Shown: piece by piece, positions 35,123 through 46,990 of the stretch
Layout of the letters: each line of letters opens with the position of its first letter
How positions within the stretch are numbered: the first letter of the stretch is position 1
Position numbers and translations under genes: made by a program
NCBI GenBank assembly: GCA_038373885.1
Contig: JAWZYV010013141.1
Span: 620,001 to 684,000, forward strand
DNA length: 64,000 nt
Source: Cheiracanthium punctorium
Lineage: Eukaryota > Arthropoda > Arachnida > Araneae > Cheiracanthiidae
Direction of reading: 5' to 3'
The notes under the pieces: model-generated
What the model saw: the letters and a program-made list of their open reading frames with translations, nothing else
Database searches by the model: none
What the model was told of the DNA's origin: nothing

Positions 35123-37305
35123 CATGACAAGAAGGCTTGTAATGCGTATGTTGACATTGTAATTTACACTTAAAACTCGCCAGATGTGGTGATAAAGCAC
35201 AAGTCTAACCTCTCGGCGCACTTCCGTGCCAAAAGTCATGACTGGAATCACATTTCCAAAGGGCTTTGAATGGTACTGCGCTCACTAGTATATTTCTATA
35301 ATCTCTGTGTGCAACATGGAAGGGAAACAAGAATAGCGCTACTCGCCATTTTGGCAAAAAAAGAAACATGCAAGGTTTCGATGCTAGTGTACATATTCGC
35401 GATTTTCAATAATGAAAAGTCATTCGCGATACCATGTTCGAGTGCAGTTTTTGTCTGTCTTCATGAATTCATCATTCCTCTAACTTTGTCGGAGGATTTT
35501 AGACACCCCTGTATATATTTGATTCTCTGAGTTCGCTGGCATAAAAGTGTTTTTAAATTGATTTTTTGAAAAGTGCTTACACGTTATACTTAGAACAAAA
35601 ACCTGTGGTGTAGTAGAAAATTCAACAAATATGAAATAAAGCCTTATTCTTAACGGCTTATTCTTCTAAATTTTCTTTTAAAAAATTCAGAGCTATTTTA
35701 CTATGTTTCTTTGGTAAAATATGCTCTGCGTTTTGAAACACCAGAAAAACTGTATGAAAGAAAAAAAAAACAAAACTGTTATTATTCTATAAAACAAAGG
35801 TCATTAAGACTACGGCGTTTGTAAACTTCACTCCAATATATGAGCAATACTTAAAAATTAAAAACATTTACGATGTGATGATATGTGTATTTACGCATAT
35901 GAACTATCTGATTAGTAATATTCTAATCAGATGGTGAATCAGTGGTGTTCTTTTAAGAATACCACTGAATAGGGAAAAATGAATGGATTCCTCATTCAGT
36001 GGTATTCTTAAAATAATAGAGGATTTCAGAAATCGTAATTAATTTGTTTTGGGTCCAGCGAACTTTCCAAGTCACTTATTTCAATTACTTTTAATTTTAT
36101 CCTCTCTCACTCAGCTCGCAAAACTGCTGAATAATCAAAAATAAACAAATAAAATCTTCTAGGTCAGTATATTACGAGAAATGTCCTTGTTGTCTCAAAG
36201 ACTTTAGTTAATTAATTAGTAAACATTAAATTAAAATAAAAGAACAACCAAACATAATCGATTTACGATACAAAAGCTAATTACAGATACGACACGGATG
36301 GAAAGGAAAAGAAATTGAAAATAGTTAATTTAACAGGCATATCTGCCAGAAAAGCTGTCCACAAAAATATCAAAATTCGGCCATTTTACTGGAATTGATT
36401 GATAATGTAAGTGCACAATTTTTAGTGTAAATAAGTTAAAACATCGGAAACAGTTAAAATGTTCGGGGGAGGGGTTGGTGAGCTCCCAAAAGGTTTGTAG
36501 GTCCTAAGACGACAATAATAACCATAAAATACTTCAGAAACATAGGGTGATAAAAATTCAATAATTCCTATAAAGTCCACACCTTTGTCTGAGATTCCAG
36601 ACGGACACAATCACCATTAACCTTGTTTAAATCTTTGGAACATCTGTCAATATTTGGATACGTTCCAAAAAATTTTATGCGGCGAAAGAGGGGGGGGGGG
36701 CTGGAAAAAAATGTATACAAAGGTGACTTTCTTTTCTGGTTAATTGCACTTTCCATGATGCAATGCAAAATGTTACTTTGCAACGTATTACTGGTAGTAC
36801 AAATGGGGCAGTTGCCCAAGGCACAAAGATTTTAGCGGCTCAAGGTTCTTACATTTTCTACTTTAATTACGAAAGAGGGAAAAAAAAATCTCAAAAGTCA
36901 TATTATTTTTGAATTATTAGGTAATGAACAATGAAAATATTTCACTTTTACGAGTGCAGTAAAAACAAATTTTAATCAATTTTTTTTTTTTTTTTTTATT
37001 ATTCCTAGAAATACTCTTAATTCGATAAAGTATGTCGATGTGACGTTTCACCGACACATTTTATATATTCGTTTATTTCAGATTACTAAGAATAAAATTT
37101 TGTATTTGGGAGGATTGGGGACAAGATATTTTAAAAACTTTTCAGCATATATGAATCATTTTATTTTATTTATTTTAGGAATAGAGCAAGGTTATTATGA
37201 AGAGTCCTTTTTTTTAGGGGGTGGGGGCAGGCTCACAGTTACCGTTTGATCGAGTTCTGCTCACAACTCCAGTTAATCCTTTATTTTAAGATCAGAGAAA
37301 TATTT
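34873..37305. other. Intronic stretch with microsatellite and a repeat fragment
   Basis: An (AT)n run is at 35076-35120. AGAATACCACTGAAT near 35957 is mirrored by ATTCAGTGGTATTCTT near 35995, a small inverted repeat. Bases 36800-36870 (ATGGGGCAGTTGCCC .. AGATTTTAG) match the segment embedded in the AAGCTTGA element. The frame 35270-35530 has no domain or splice support. Confidence 0.5.
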
Positions 37306-38361
37306 AAACTTCTGAGCAATATATTTAGAGCGAAACAAGGTTTTATTTTTAACTTTTATAAATGGAAAAATAAATAAATTATTCACAAGTGATCTGCATA
37401 AACCATTTTACCTCCTAGGTAGAATCAGTGGATTTTTCCCAGGTAGAATCAATTTCCTAGGCAGAATCGTTAATTTTTTTCTCCCCACGCTTGGGGGGGG
37501 AAAAATATATTAAAGCAAGTATAAAGTTGCAAACAGTGCATTTGTAGACCAAGAAAAATACTCTTGGAGGTGGGGGTTGCAGAAAATATTTTTGTCAACT
37601 TTTTCTTATAAATGCATTTGAATTTAATAAATAAATCAATATTTTATAATCTAAAGTTACTGTGGACAATATACTCCATACACACAGTAAGTAGTATATA
37701 CCAGCTGTTAATAAACAAACTGATTATGAAACATTTTTAAATTAAAGACCGTAGCCAGGAATATATTATGTGTTAGGAGGAAGGAGGGTTCAAGTCTTAT
37801 GTTTCTGTGTGGTAGTTTTTGAAACAATATATAATAGCTTATACAAAGCATTCCTGCCTTAACCCATGCGTGCTTTGCCTTAACAAAACAAAATGTATCT
37901 GACATTTTAGAGGGGATTCTCTCCGTGGCTCCGGCCTTGATAGCTTAGGTATATGTTGTTACAAAATTGCAATGATGTTTTTCCGCATTACTTTGTGTTG
38001 CTGGAAAGAGAGTTGTACAGGCATTTTTGTAAGGGAAATGAGCATATGACCCTTTGACCTTGGCGACCAAACGAAAGTTCTGAGCAATATATTTACAGCG
38101 AAAACAGGTTTTATTATTAACTTTTATCAAAGAAAAAATAAATTATTGGTAAGTGATCTGCAAAAACCATTTTACCTCCTAGGAAGAATCAGTGGATTTT
38201 TCACAGGTAGAATTATTTTCCTAGGCAAAATCATAGCTAATTTTTTTCTCCCCACGCTTAAAAAAAATAATAATAAAGCAAAACATAAAGTTTACAAGCA
38301 GTACACTGCAGACCAAGAAAAATACTCTTGGGGGTGGGGTGGGGAGTGCAGAAAATATCTT
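37306..38361 (+). repeat. Direct duplication of ~285 bp, offset about 770 bp
   Basis: Bases 37306-37590 are repeated at 38077-38361. Shared blocks include CTGAGCAATATATTTA, AACCATTTTACCTCCTAGG, AGAATCAGTGGATTTTTC, TTTTTTTCTCCCCACGCTT, AGACCAAGAAAAATACTCTTG and TGCAGAAAATAT. TCCTAGG half-sites recur within each copy. The hAT MITE at 38370 inserted at the end of the second copy, after the duplication. The origin is unknown. Confidence 0.75.
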
Positions 38362-38369
38362 CTCGGAAG

Positions 38370-38551
38370 CAGTGGCGGATTAATGCAAGGTTGTCGGGGA
38401 GGAGGGTTACTTTGTCGGTGGGGACGGTTAGTTAGAAGATGACATAAACGTCCATTTTATGAAAGTAAAATAAGATCTTTTACATTAATCTCTTTTGTCT
38501 CGAGTGGGGGGGGCGGTCACCCCCTTCGCCCTTCCCTTTAATCCGCCCTTG
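38370..38551. mobile_element. hAT MITE, TIR CAGTGGCGGATTAA
   Basis: CAGTGGCGGATTAATGCAAG and CTTTAATCCGCCCTTG are inverted partners. Perfect octamers CTCGGAAG lie at 38362-38369 and 38552-38559. TGTCGGGGAGGAGGG and GGGGGGCGGTCACCCCC are G/C-run subterminal motifs. The length is 182 bp. Confidence 0.85.
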
Positions 38552-38599
38552 CTCGGAAGTAGAGGAATTTTGGCTGAATCTCACTTAGGAAAGAAGTTA

Positions 38600-38880
38600 C
38601 GAGAAAAATCCAGAAATATAATGACACGACCTATATGACGTCACGTCCTGCTTGGAAATCTATAAATAGGGTGTCTAGTCAGTTGAAACAGACTGAGGAT
38701 ATAGAGAGCAATGCTATACGATTGACACTGCGCGATTTGAATAGTGTTATTGCTGTGATAGTAAATGATTTACTGTTGTATGTGCTATTAAATTCTGTAT
38801 TCTTTGTGAGATATCTTCGCTCCAATTCCTCGGATAAAGTGTTACTTTCGCTTTTCGAGTTTGCTGGACTATTTTAACGA
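38600..38880 (+). promoter_or_regulatory. TATA-containing promoter-like segment, possible solo LTR
   Basis: TGACGTCA-like TGACGTCACG at 38637, then TATAAATAGGG at 38661 and TCAGTTGAAACAGACTGAGG just after, follow the order of a retrotransposon LTR promoter in arthropods. The segment is more GC-balanced than its flanks and holds an 80-codon frame without a known domain. I cannot see clear TG..CA ends or a TSD, so this is a guess. Confidence 0.3.
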
Positions 38881-38907
38881 ATGCCCACAAGCAGATTTTC
38901 GTAATAA

Positions 38908-39614
38908 TATACATGGTATCCCAAAACAGTGGTAACGGGATTTAATTATTTATCTATTAGAGATAAGAGGGTAGTGTAAAATGAAAAAAGTTCAAAATAG
39001 GGTCGGAAATAAGACTCCATTAAGAAAAAAAAATCCTCTCGTTATCTTTCAAAAAGTTACACTTTTTTAATTTGTATACGAGCCCGTACAAAAAAATTCC
39101 CAGTTAGTAAAATGTGATGCGATGCACCAAATTTGAGCCTTTCATCATACAATCTCTAAAGAAAGGTGATCGGGGACTATACATGATTTTGAAAATAAAC
39201 GTTTATTGCTAGTGCGGGAGAAAAAATATTTTCTTTCGTAATTTCTGTACGACCCCAGAGATGCGATCATTCGACGTGATTTTTTTCTCTTGACTGTGAA
39301 AAGTGGTTTAAGTCAGCGTTATATTTATCTTCATATCTCTGACACTTTTTAAGGTATAATTCTCAAAATTTTGTACGTCACCTCATGAGTGTACGGGGCA
39401 CATTTCACTAAATGGCAATTCTTATGTACGGGGGTCTAATACAAATTTCAAACGAGTAACTTTTTGAAAATTAACGATGTATTATTTCCAACCTTACTTA
39501 GAACATTTTATTTCAATTTACACTGCCCACTTATCTCTAATAGATAAAGAATTAAAGCCCGTTAACTGATAAGCCCGTTCTCTGTATAGGAGCTCGTTTG
39601 GGACATCTGTATAG
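38908..39614. mobile_element. Foldback element with ~240-bp arms
   Basis: ATACATGGTATCCCAAAAC at the left is mirrored by TTTGGGACATCTGTATAG at the right. Inside, TTTATCTATTAGAGATAAG .. GTGTAAAATGAAA .. CTTTCAAAAAGTTAC occurs in inverted order between 39370 and 39600. The arms differ by substitutions and small indels, and the centre is unique. No frame is present. It is an old inverted-repeat transposon of unknown superfamily. Confidence 0.7.
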
Positions 39615-41307
39615 GACAGACACAGACTAGAGAATATGCTCTTCTTGCAATGAATGGCAAAAATTTTGGAAATTCCCTCCAAGATAGAATTTTTACGGCA
39701 GTGTGATTAAATATTTATTCCTCCCAGCAGAAACGTTATGCGAGAGGAAGTCCAGGGCATGAAGCATCACTTAATGCATAACATATGCAATAATCTGGAG
39801 GAAACTTTTTCTTCCCAGACGGTCACGCGAACTTTGCTGCAGTTATAAGTCCACACAACACCCAATGTCCAGCCATCCTTGGCATTTCACCAAAAAAGTG
39901 AACAATTTTGCACGGGTGAAAAACCTTCCCCACCGCAAATACATCGGATGATAATGCTTATTATAGTATAATAACGCAATCGACATGCCTAAACCGGACG
40001 CTTTACTAAAGATCTTCCTTTTTCCGCAGGTGTTCCCGGTGAAAATATGGAACCAGATGCAAGCCAAAATTGTTAAGAGTGTTCTCGCCACGTCCAGACC
40101 ATCCTCGTGAAATACTGAATTACTGGGCCGGGTATCTCTCAAATATCGGCGTTTTCGAATACATGTCAGTTTTCAGGGAGATTAAAGAAATACTTGGCAA
40201 GGGTTTAATGTATAATAGCACTGTAATGTGATGGAGTCACGACAGGGCCTTAGCTAGACCCAAAGGGCGCTCAAACTTCTGCTGAGGGCGCCCATACACG
40301 CACACGCATACACACGCACCTCCCCACAAACACACACATATTTAATTTAGAAAACAAACAGCAGGAATAAGAACTGGACTCATTTACTCCATTTAAATGA
40401 ACATGAAAAAAAAAAAAAAAAAAAAAAAAAACAGAATACAATCTGTTATATAATTTTTTAATACTTATCAACAATGTGTGAATAATCAAGGTTACACTGG
40501 CGAATCAACCTCGAAGCAAGTGAATTGTCTTGGGTCAAACTACACCCCCCCCCCCCAATTCTGGTTAATCAGAAATCGAAGTTAGAAAACTGGGTGGAGT
40601 ATTTCAAAAGGACGCATAGCCATTTTATCTATTTTTATTTAATTAAAAATTACACATACTGGAATAATAATAAAATATGTCAATTTTTAAAACTTTCAAA
40701 ATGAGTGTTTAAAAAAAAAGGCGTTAAAAAGCCAATTTTCCAAGAGAAGAAACATCTAAATAGATAAGTGAAAACTTTGTTAATAAAATACATATAATAT
40801 CGGGTAGACATATCTTTCTTGTCTTGTTCAAAATTTTAACTAAATGTTTTTAAAATTATGCATTATTAGTTGAATAAATCGAATTTTGAATTTCTTTTTA
40901 ACGTCTTACAACATGAATTTTTTTTAAATATGATACCTTATACTTTTTTTTTCACAGTAAAACACTGTAACAATGTAAATACAAACAATACAGTGCAAAT
41001 ATTATTACACATGATTACTAAAATGTGTTTAATATCAGTGACTGAGGTAACTTATTACAGGGCTAAATAGGCAGGGAGCAATTTTTTTCCCAGTGCAAAA
41101 CTATAGATTTTAGAGTCTGTGGTAAACATTTACTTTTAAATAATATGTCAGGCTAGACATGAAGAAAGGAAACATCAGCACTACTTTATTTAATAACTTA
41201 AAAATATTTGCAGGATACTGGATGACGATAGCCGATTGATTTTTTTTATTATTTTTTTTTTTTTGAATGATTAAAATTAATTTCATCTATTTCTAAACAT
41301 TTATTCT
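39615..41307. other. Intronic stretch, one lone hAT-like end
   Basis: CAGGGCCTTAGCTAGACCC near 40243 resembles a single hAT terminus without a partner. An A-run is at about 40408-40431 and a C-run near 40545. A 99-codon minus frame (39843-40142) shows no known domain. Confidence 0.4.
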
Positions 41308-41315
41308 ATCTAGAA

Positions 41316-41354
41316 CAGTGATGGGCAAACTTTTTCGGTCGCGGGCCAAAAATC

Positions 41355-41403
<49 letters not shown>

Positions 41404-42055
41404 AATTTGGCGGGCCAAGATAAATTTTTCTAAAATTTTAAAAACAATATACAAGTATTACAACTTAAATATGTTAATGAGATGAGTGAAATTGCGATTT
41501 CATTTTTAAAAGTTCCTTATATTGAGGTTCGAAGTGAGATGCCCTGATTCTAAGGAACGAGGCTAAATGCTCATCTGTCAGTCTACTTCTGAAAGAATTC
41601 TGCCTAAGGTTCATAGTTGAAGACACTTGTTCACATATATAAGATAAAGCAAACATAGCATTGATTTTCTGGCCGTGAGATATTAAATTAGGGAAACTTA
41701 CTTTCGATAATGATTTGTAAAACTCTGGCATATTTAGAAACAACTGCTTGAGATGATTGTTAGATTGCAATTAACTTAATTCAAGCTGCAAATCTGACCT
41801 CACTGCTTTACAATTTACGTTGAAAGGCATGGTAAAAATATCTAATTCGGTTTGAATGGTACTGAAATCTTGAAATCTGCGTTCGAACTCAAAGTGCACT
41901 TTTTTCAAGCCATCTTCGTAATTCTTAGTATGGGTTCATAATATATAAGTATATATATTCTTTCAATTTCCGCAAATTAAAATTCCATCCGCGGGCCAAA
42001 TAAAACCATCCGTCGGGCCGGATTTGGCCCGCGGGCCGTAGTTTGCCCATCCCTA
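41316..42055 (-). mobile_element. Buster-like hAT element, 740 bp (sister of 29228-29927)
   Basis: The ends CAGTGATGGGCAAACTTTTT and (inverted) TAGGGATGGGCAAACTACGG have one terminal base decayed at each side. Perfect octamers ATCTAGAA lie at 41308-41315 and 42056-42063, again with a central TA. A 46-base A-run at 41357-41402 accounts for most of the extra length. The body is roughly 90% or more identical by eye to the sister copy. Confidence 0.9.
41474..41930 (-). pseudogene. C-terminal fragment of GTF2IRD2/ZBED5-like hAT transposase
   Basis: The reading continues through the hAT dimerisation region: ALSYICEQVSSTMNLRQNSF then RSRLTDEHLASFLRI, the hallmark of this transposase group. Upstream, around 41771-41780, a stop (in TTGCAATTAACTTAATTC) separates it from the N-terminal portion of the fragment. 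The zinc-finger and most of the catalytic core are missing, so the copy cannot act alone. Confidence 0.8.
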
Positions 42056-42063
42056 ATCTAGAA

Positions 42064-42523
42064 GAACGAAATATATAGAAATTTATAAATTCATGCACTA
42101 GTGTAGTTTCTAAGTGCTAAGTATATTTTTGTTGGAAGTGAAAAGAACTACCAACTTTTTTTTTTTTTTAAGTAAGTCATTTGTTTGCCTATAAACTTAA
42201 TTTCTAGTAAGTATGAAATCAATCAGTAACAAAAAGCAGTCACGAAAAACCGAACTTGCTCGTATCGAACATAGGAGTGTGTAATTTTCGCGACCCCGCC
42301 CTCCTACAAAAATAAATAAATAAAATAAAAAAATTCCAAAATTTTAAGGTTCGAAATAAAAATAAATCAAAGCTGAAATTTTGAATGAACTTAAGACTTT
42401 TCGCGTAAAAAATATGTTGATCCACTGTGTAACAGCAGAAATTAAAAGTGAAAAGTAGTTTTTTATGTACTTTGGAAAAAAATACAGCTATTGCCGCTCT
42501 CGTTTTCCCCAGGTCTGCATTAA
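42064..42523. other. AT-rich stretch between two elements
   Basis: Low-complexity A/T sequence. TACAAAAATAAATAAATAAAA near 42305 is the only pattern. No gene is visible. Confidence 0.45.
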
Positions 42524-43013
42524 CCTTTTACAGGCAAATGTTCCCAATTCGGAACATCAAATTAAAAATTTATTGAAAAATTAAATTTCATCAATACTAA
42601 CTTGAAAAAAATTAGCAGATAAAGATGACTTGAAATATAATTTGCATTTTTATAATGAATAGGAAACTGGATAACAAAATCATAAAAATAGCAATTTTCA
42701 TAAATTTTTACGGAGCTATCTTGATAACACCCCCCCCTCCCTTCAAACTTAATTCATATCTTTACTTAGATTTAAAAAAAAAAAATCTCGTTTATTCTCA
42801 AAACTTCACTTATTATTTAAACTACCCATAAAAGTATTGTCAAAGTACACCCCTTAAAAGTATAGTCAGAAACGACCGATGTTCCTAATTAGGAACACAG
42901 CAGTGATAATTGGGGGGGTACCCCCCATTAAAATGACGAATATCCTTTATAAGGCAAAATATGCAGAAAACTAATTTAAAACATGCCTGAATCTGAATTC
43001 GGTCTGTAAAAGG
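42524..43013. mobile_element. piggyBac-like MITE in a TTAA site
   Basis: CCTTTTACAGGCAAATG and (inverted) CCTTTTACAGACCG are the ends. TTAA lies on both sides (42520-42523, 43014-43017), the signature target of piggyBac-type transposases. Small palindromes GTTCCCAATTCGGAAC and GTTCCTAATTAGGAAC sit inside the left and right thirds. It is 490 bp and non-coding. A truncated relative is at 22606. Confidence 0.85.
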
Positions 43014-43130
43014 TTAAGAGAGAAGCAGTTAGATCGATCACTCAGGAGGCCCCTGAGACTTTTTAAAAATTACTAAAAGTTACTAGAATTCAGTTTTTCA
43101 AAATGTTTGCGTCGCTTTAAAGGTTTCTAC

Positions 43131-43486
43131 TGCTAAAACCGCTGAACGGATGATAACCAAATCGGATATATAGACTGTATATGAGATACTCTCAAGGAAT
43201 TTCGGGAAAAAAAAAAGTTTAAAAAATGTCTACTACGTGGCGCTTTGCGGGAAACATTCATTCAATAGTTTTGGAGCATTTATTAACTAATTTGGGTCAT
43301 TTTTTGATCTGATTTCACTATTCAAATCTCCACCTAGTGGACATTTTTTGAACTAAATTTTCAAAAAGTTTTCAAGAGTGCATCTCGCGTATAGTCAATC
43401 CATATGCCATATTTTTGTGGCAATCCGTTCACCCATTTCAGCCGCAGAACGTTGATTAGAAGTGAAGTTTGATTATAATCACCCTG
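43131..43486. repeat. Foldback repeat with diverged arms
   Basis: GCTGAACGGATGATAACCAA, a GACTGTATATGAGATACTC block and AAAAAATGTC at the left correspond to the reverse complement of GACATTTTTTGAAC, GTGCATCTCGCGTATAGTC and CCGTTCACCC at the right. The right limit reads AATCACCCTGTATA. The arms are only moderately similar. Confidence 0.55.
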
Positions 43487-45448
43487 TATATATTCGTAAC
43501 AAATTGTACAAGAGAGCACTCTTTTGGAAAATTGAAGTGGATAAATTCTCCGACTCGCATAAGTAGGGGGGAAGAGAAGGTGAACTATTTAACCCTGTCG
43601 TTAAATGCGTTCTCATTTTTTGAGAAAAGTGCATGTCGAGGAACGTATCCAAAATTTTGCGTCAGAAAAGTGCAGAGAAGAAGCCTTTTAAATACGACTG
43701 CGCATGTGTTATTTTTATATTACATTTTGAAGCTAAATAAATAAAGTTACCGGCCATTGAAAAAAAAAAAAATAGAGAAAAAAAAAAGAAAAAAAAGAAA
43801 GTTCTCCCTAAAATTCTTTGTCTGTACTCAGTAGAGATTCATCTTAATTCACAATAACTAAACCTTAAAATTTTTCTTATGGGGCTGCGCGTTTTTCCCA
43901 GCTCCAGGGCCCTGAATGGTTTTAATCCGGGCCGGCTCCTCCCTCCCTCACGTGAAGTGAAAATCAACGATAAACTCACAAAAAAAAAAAAAAAAAAAAA
44001 AAAGGCAATACACCATCAGAGTTTTTATAAGAAACTTCGTTTTAAAAGAAGTTTGCTTTGTGTTTTAGTTATACTATCAGGAATCGTCCAAAAAATTAGT
44101 TTCAACATCGTTATTAAAGTTGCTTAAATGCATACTGCGATTTCTAGAAATCGTATACCAGGCATCCATAAAGTCGCCAGCTGAAATTTCTGGGCCTCTT
44201 TTGAATAACATAATAATGAATAAATCTGACAGGCACACGTTAGAGTGAGTTCTCACGTTCGCCTAAAGTCTTGAAGAAGGAGGTGCCGGTGATTTCAAAG
44301 AAAAGAGGGCCCTTTCTCGGAAAATGTAGGGCAAATACAAGCTATATGTAACAGGACCTCTGGTGACACAAGTTTGAAGTTGATTAATTTATTATTTAAA
44401 AAAAAATTCTTTGTTTGCACCAAAATAAATAAATATAAACACGTCCCCACCATGGGCGAGTGGGAAAAATTTCCATTTCGAGAAAAATAAATTTTAATGG
44501 TGGAACTGTAATCATAATAAAAATTGGGGGAAAAGAACATTTTAATGCCAACTGTGTTCGTAAAGAATAATGGTTTCACCTTTACACGTTTTTTTCATTC
44601 AGCCGGTCAGGCATATTTTCAGTTCGAAAGGCGACGAAAAAACAAATTGTTAACATTCCGTTTAAAAATAGGAAGTGATATGTAGTAGAAGTAAAATATA
44701 AATGTAACACACATGTTTTACTGCTCCAGTTTTAAATCCTCTTCCTACAAGAATTCTATCGTGACCTTGAAGTAATCCTATAATAAGTAAAGAATCCGTC
44801 ACGCACTACTGCCCCAGACAAAAGCATGACGTCAGTAATAAATATTTATTTTGTTATCAACATTTGCATACAAAATACCCCACTCGGAAAATGTGGACAG
44901 AGGCTTTCAGGTTCACACACAGCGCAGCGAGACATTTTTCTTTTTCGGTCTGTCAGGAAGTCAAGATTTTATTGAAGACAACTACTCAGCAATTAAGTCC
45001 AGGGAGTTACGGCTGCCAATGCGTTTTTGTGGTGAGAATGCGGTTGACAATTTTTTAATCAAGTCGCGATCGAATTTCACGCTCCTCTGGAAATGTGCAG
45101 AAACTTTTAGCATTTGAAACGCGATTTCGTTTTATGTACTCAGCCCCTCCTATATTAATGCTTCAGCAGACGATTATTTTAATGAAAAAAAAAAATTAAA
45201 CTATTCTACCTGGAAAAACTATTTTAAACGAATTGGAATCCCAATAGTGTGACGTCATTTTCACTTGAAAAAGGTAATTTTGTCACGCAAATGATTCACT
45301 TTATTTACTTTCGGAAATAAAATAGAGCTGAAAAGAGCGAAAAATCGCTTAAAAATGAGGGAACGGTTGGATTTTCAGATTTTTTAAGTAGCGCACATTG
45401 TTTTCTATATTTTTATACATTATTATGAAAAATTTCAAGCGGATCGTA
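43487..45448. other. Intronic stretch without recognisable features
   Basis: It contains A-runs near 43760-43800 and 43980-44003 and several short unsupported frames. GGCTGCGCGTTTTTCCC .. GGGCCGGCTCC near 43880-43940 is locally GC-rich but has no partner end I can identify. Confidence 0.4.
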
Positions 45449-45602
45449 CAGTGGCGTAGCGAGGCTGGTGGCGTACGGGCAGTGTCCTTCAGTTGGCCGC
45501 CTCATTCTTTCTAAGTTTCGGCGTTCTGCCACCCCATCTTTGTTTTTAGCTTACCGCACAGGGCGGACCGACCCCTCCGCCTATGCCCCTTGCACGCCAC
45601 TG
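45449..45602. mobile_element. hAT-like MITE, TIR CAGTGGCGTAGC
   Basis: The left end CAGTGGCGTAGCGAGG and right end CCTTGCACGCCACTG are related, with GGCGTACGGGC/GGGCGGACC motifs within. The flanking octamers GGATCGTA and TGTTAGTG do not match, so the ends are either slightly misplaced or the TSD has decayed. The length is 154 bp. Confidence 0.55.
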
Positions 45603-46718
45603 TGTTAGTGTTTTTCAAACAGTCCCTTTATCAATTTCATCAAGCATTTTTGCAAAACTGGGTGTACAGTGTATTAAGGGCTAAAGGGAGCGATATTATA
45701 CTTTTTCCCGCAGCACAGATTGGGAAATCTGGTTTTTGTTATATACTTTCGCATTATGAGTACTAAAACTTAAATTATGTTTGTAAACAAAAGAGCTCCA
45801 AACTATTAAAGTGAGTCGGCCTGATGGGAGAAAAAGTGAAAAGGTTTAGTAATTTTATCACATTAATTTTGTTTCTGAAAATTTCGTCAAATTTACTTCG
45901 TTTACATATTTTTTTCCCCCTTTCTATTTTGTTATTACATAATAAAATATTTATTTTTGCCCTATATTTTAATTCCTTAAAAAAACATTACTGAATAGGG
46001 GTGTTTAAATAACAGAACACAGGCGACCAAATAATTGGGTTGGCTTAAGCTAGAGAAAAAATTTCTTCAGTAAAAAAGTGTTGTGCTAAAATTTATGGCA
46101 ATTTAGAACTACAAGTTAATGACGGCTGCATTTTTAAAGCTGCTTAGTAAAATATTAATGAAGACAAACACTAAGAACAAGTACAAGTTTGAAACAAATT
46201 AATATTAATTGTATTATTATTTATATTTTTCAGAAAAAAAAAAAGAAAAGAAAAGAAAAAGTTTAGAACTTGTAAGCTGTCTTTGTTTTAAACTGGCCCA
46301 CTTCTGGTCAAACTTGTCAAAATTCATTTTTTAAAATCTTTTTGGGCGTTTAAGTTTTTCATGATGAGGAGAGGTGTAATCAGGTGGCTGACCATAAGGG
46401 GCCTTGCCCCTCCTGAGATTTGAATTTTTGTTAATTGAATGACAATAATCAAGCCTTTTTGTAACAATTCTATCTTTTCCACTTTTCGGGCTTCCACATT
46501 TTTTATTTTCCTGGCTAGAAGCGTAATTTAAAATATTGTTAAATAAGACAAACGTTAATTATATTTCCAACGTCAGCTTTGATGAGGATTAAAGCACTAA
46601 AACTTGTGCGCATTTCACCGAAAACGGTTTTATTTCTTTGAAATTCTAAGATTTTCTTTTGTGCTTTTGCACACTGTAAGAAATGCCTGTAATTTTACTC
46701 ATAATACTGCAAAAAACA
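45603..46718. other. AT-rich intronic stretch
   Basis: A lone hAT-like end (CAGGTGGCTGACCATAAGGGG) occurs near 46381. Otherwise there is no structure. Confidence 0.4.
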
Positions 46719-46990
46719 CAGCACTGTGTGTTGTAAAAACGACGTAATGAAATTGCTTAGCCAATCACGAAGAACCTTGTATGGCAATTGGCGCAGTCTA
46801 CATCACAACGTGTTGGCGTTACGTTTACCCACACGTTGTGCTGTAAAATAATACAGTACTATGTGTTGTAAATCCCCTCACAAAATGACGTAATGAGGAT
46901 GATAAGCCTATCACGAAGAGCATTGTATAAGCAAATTTGCACAATCTACATCACAACGTGTTGGCGTTACGTTTACCAACACGTAGCTTA
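46719..46990 (+). repeat. Tandem dimer, unit ~135-148 bp
   Basis: CACTGTGTGTTGTAAA .. GACGTAATGA .. CCAATCACGAAGA .. ACATCACAACGTGTTGGCG .. TTACGTTTACC appears twice. Anchor motifs are 135 bp apart at the start and 148 bp apart at the end (46801, 46949). ACACGTTGTG/CACAACGTGT pairs make each unit partly palindromic. Two inverted CRE-like GACGTAA motifs are present. No transposon ends are evident. Bases 46991-48101 add nothing I can identify. Confidence 0.7.
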
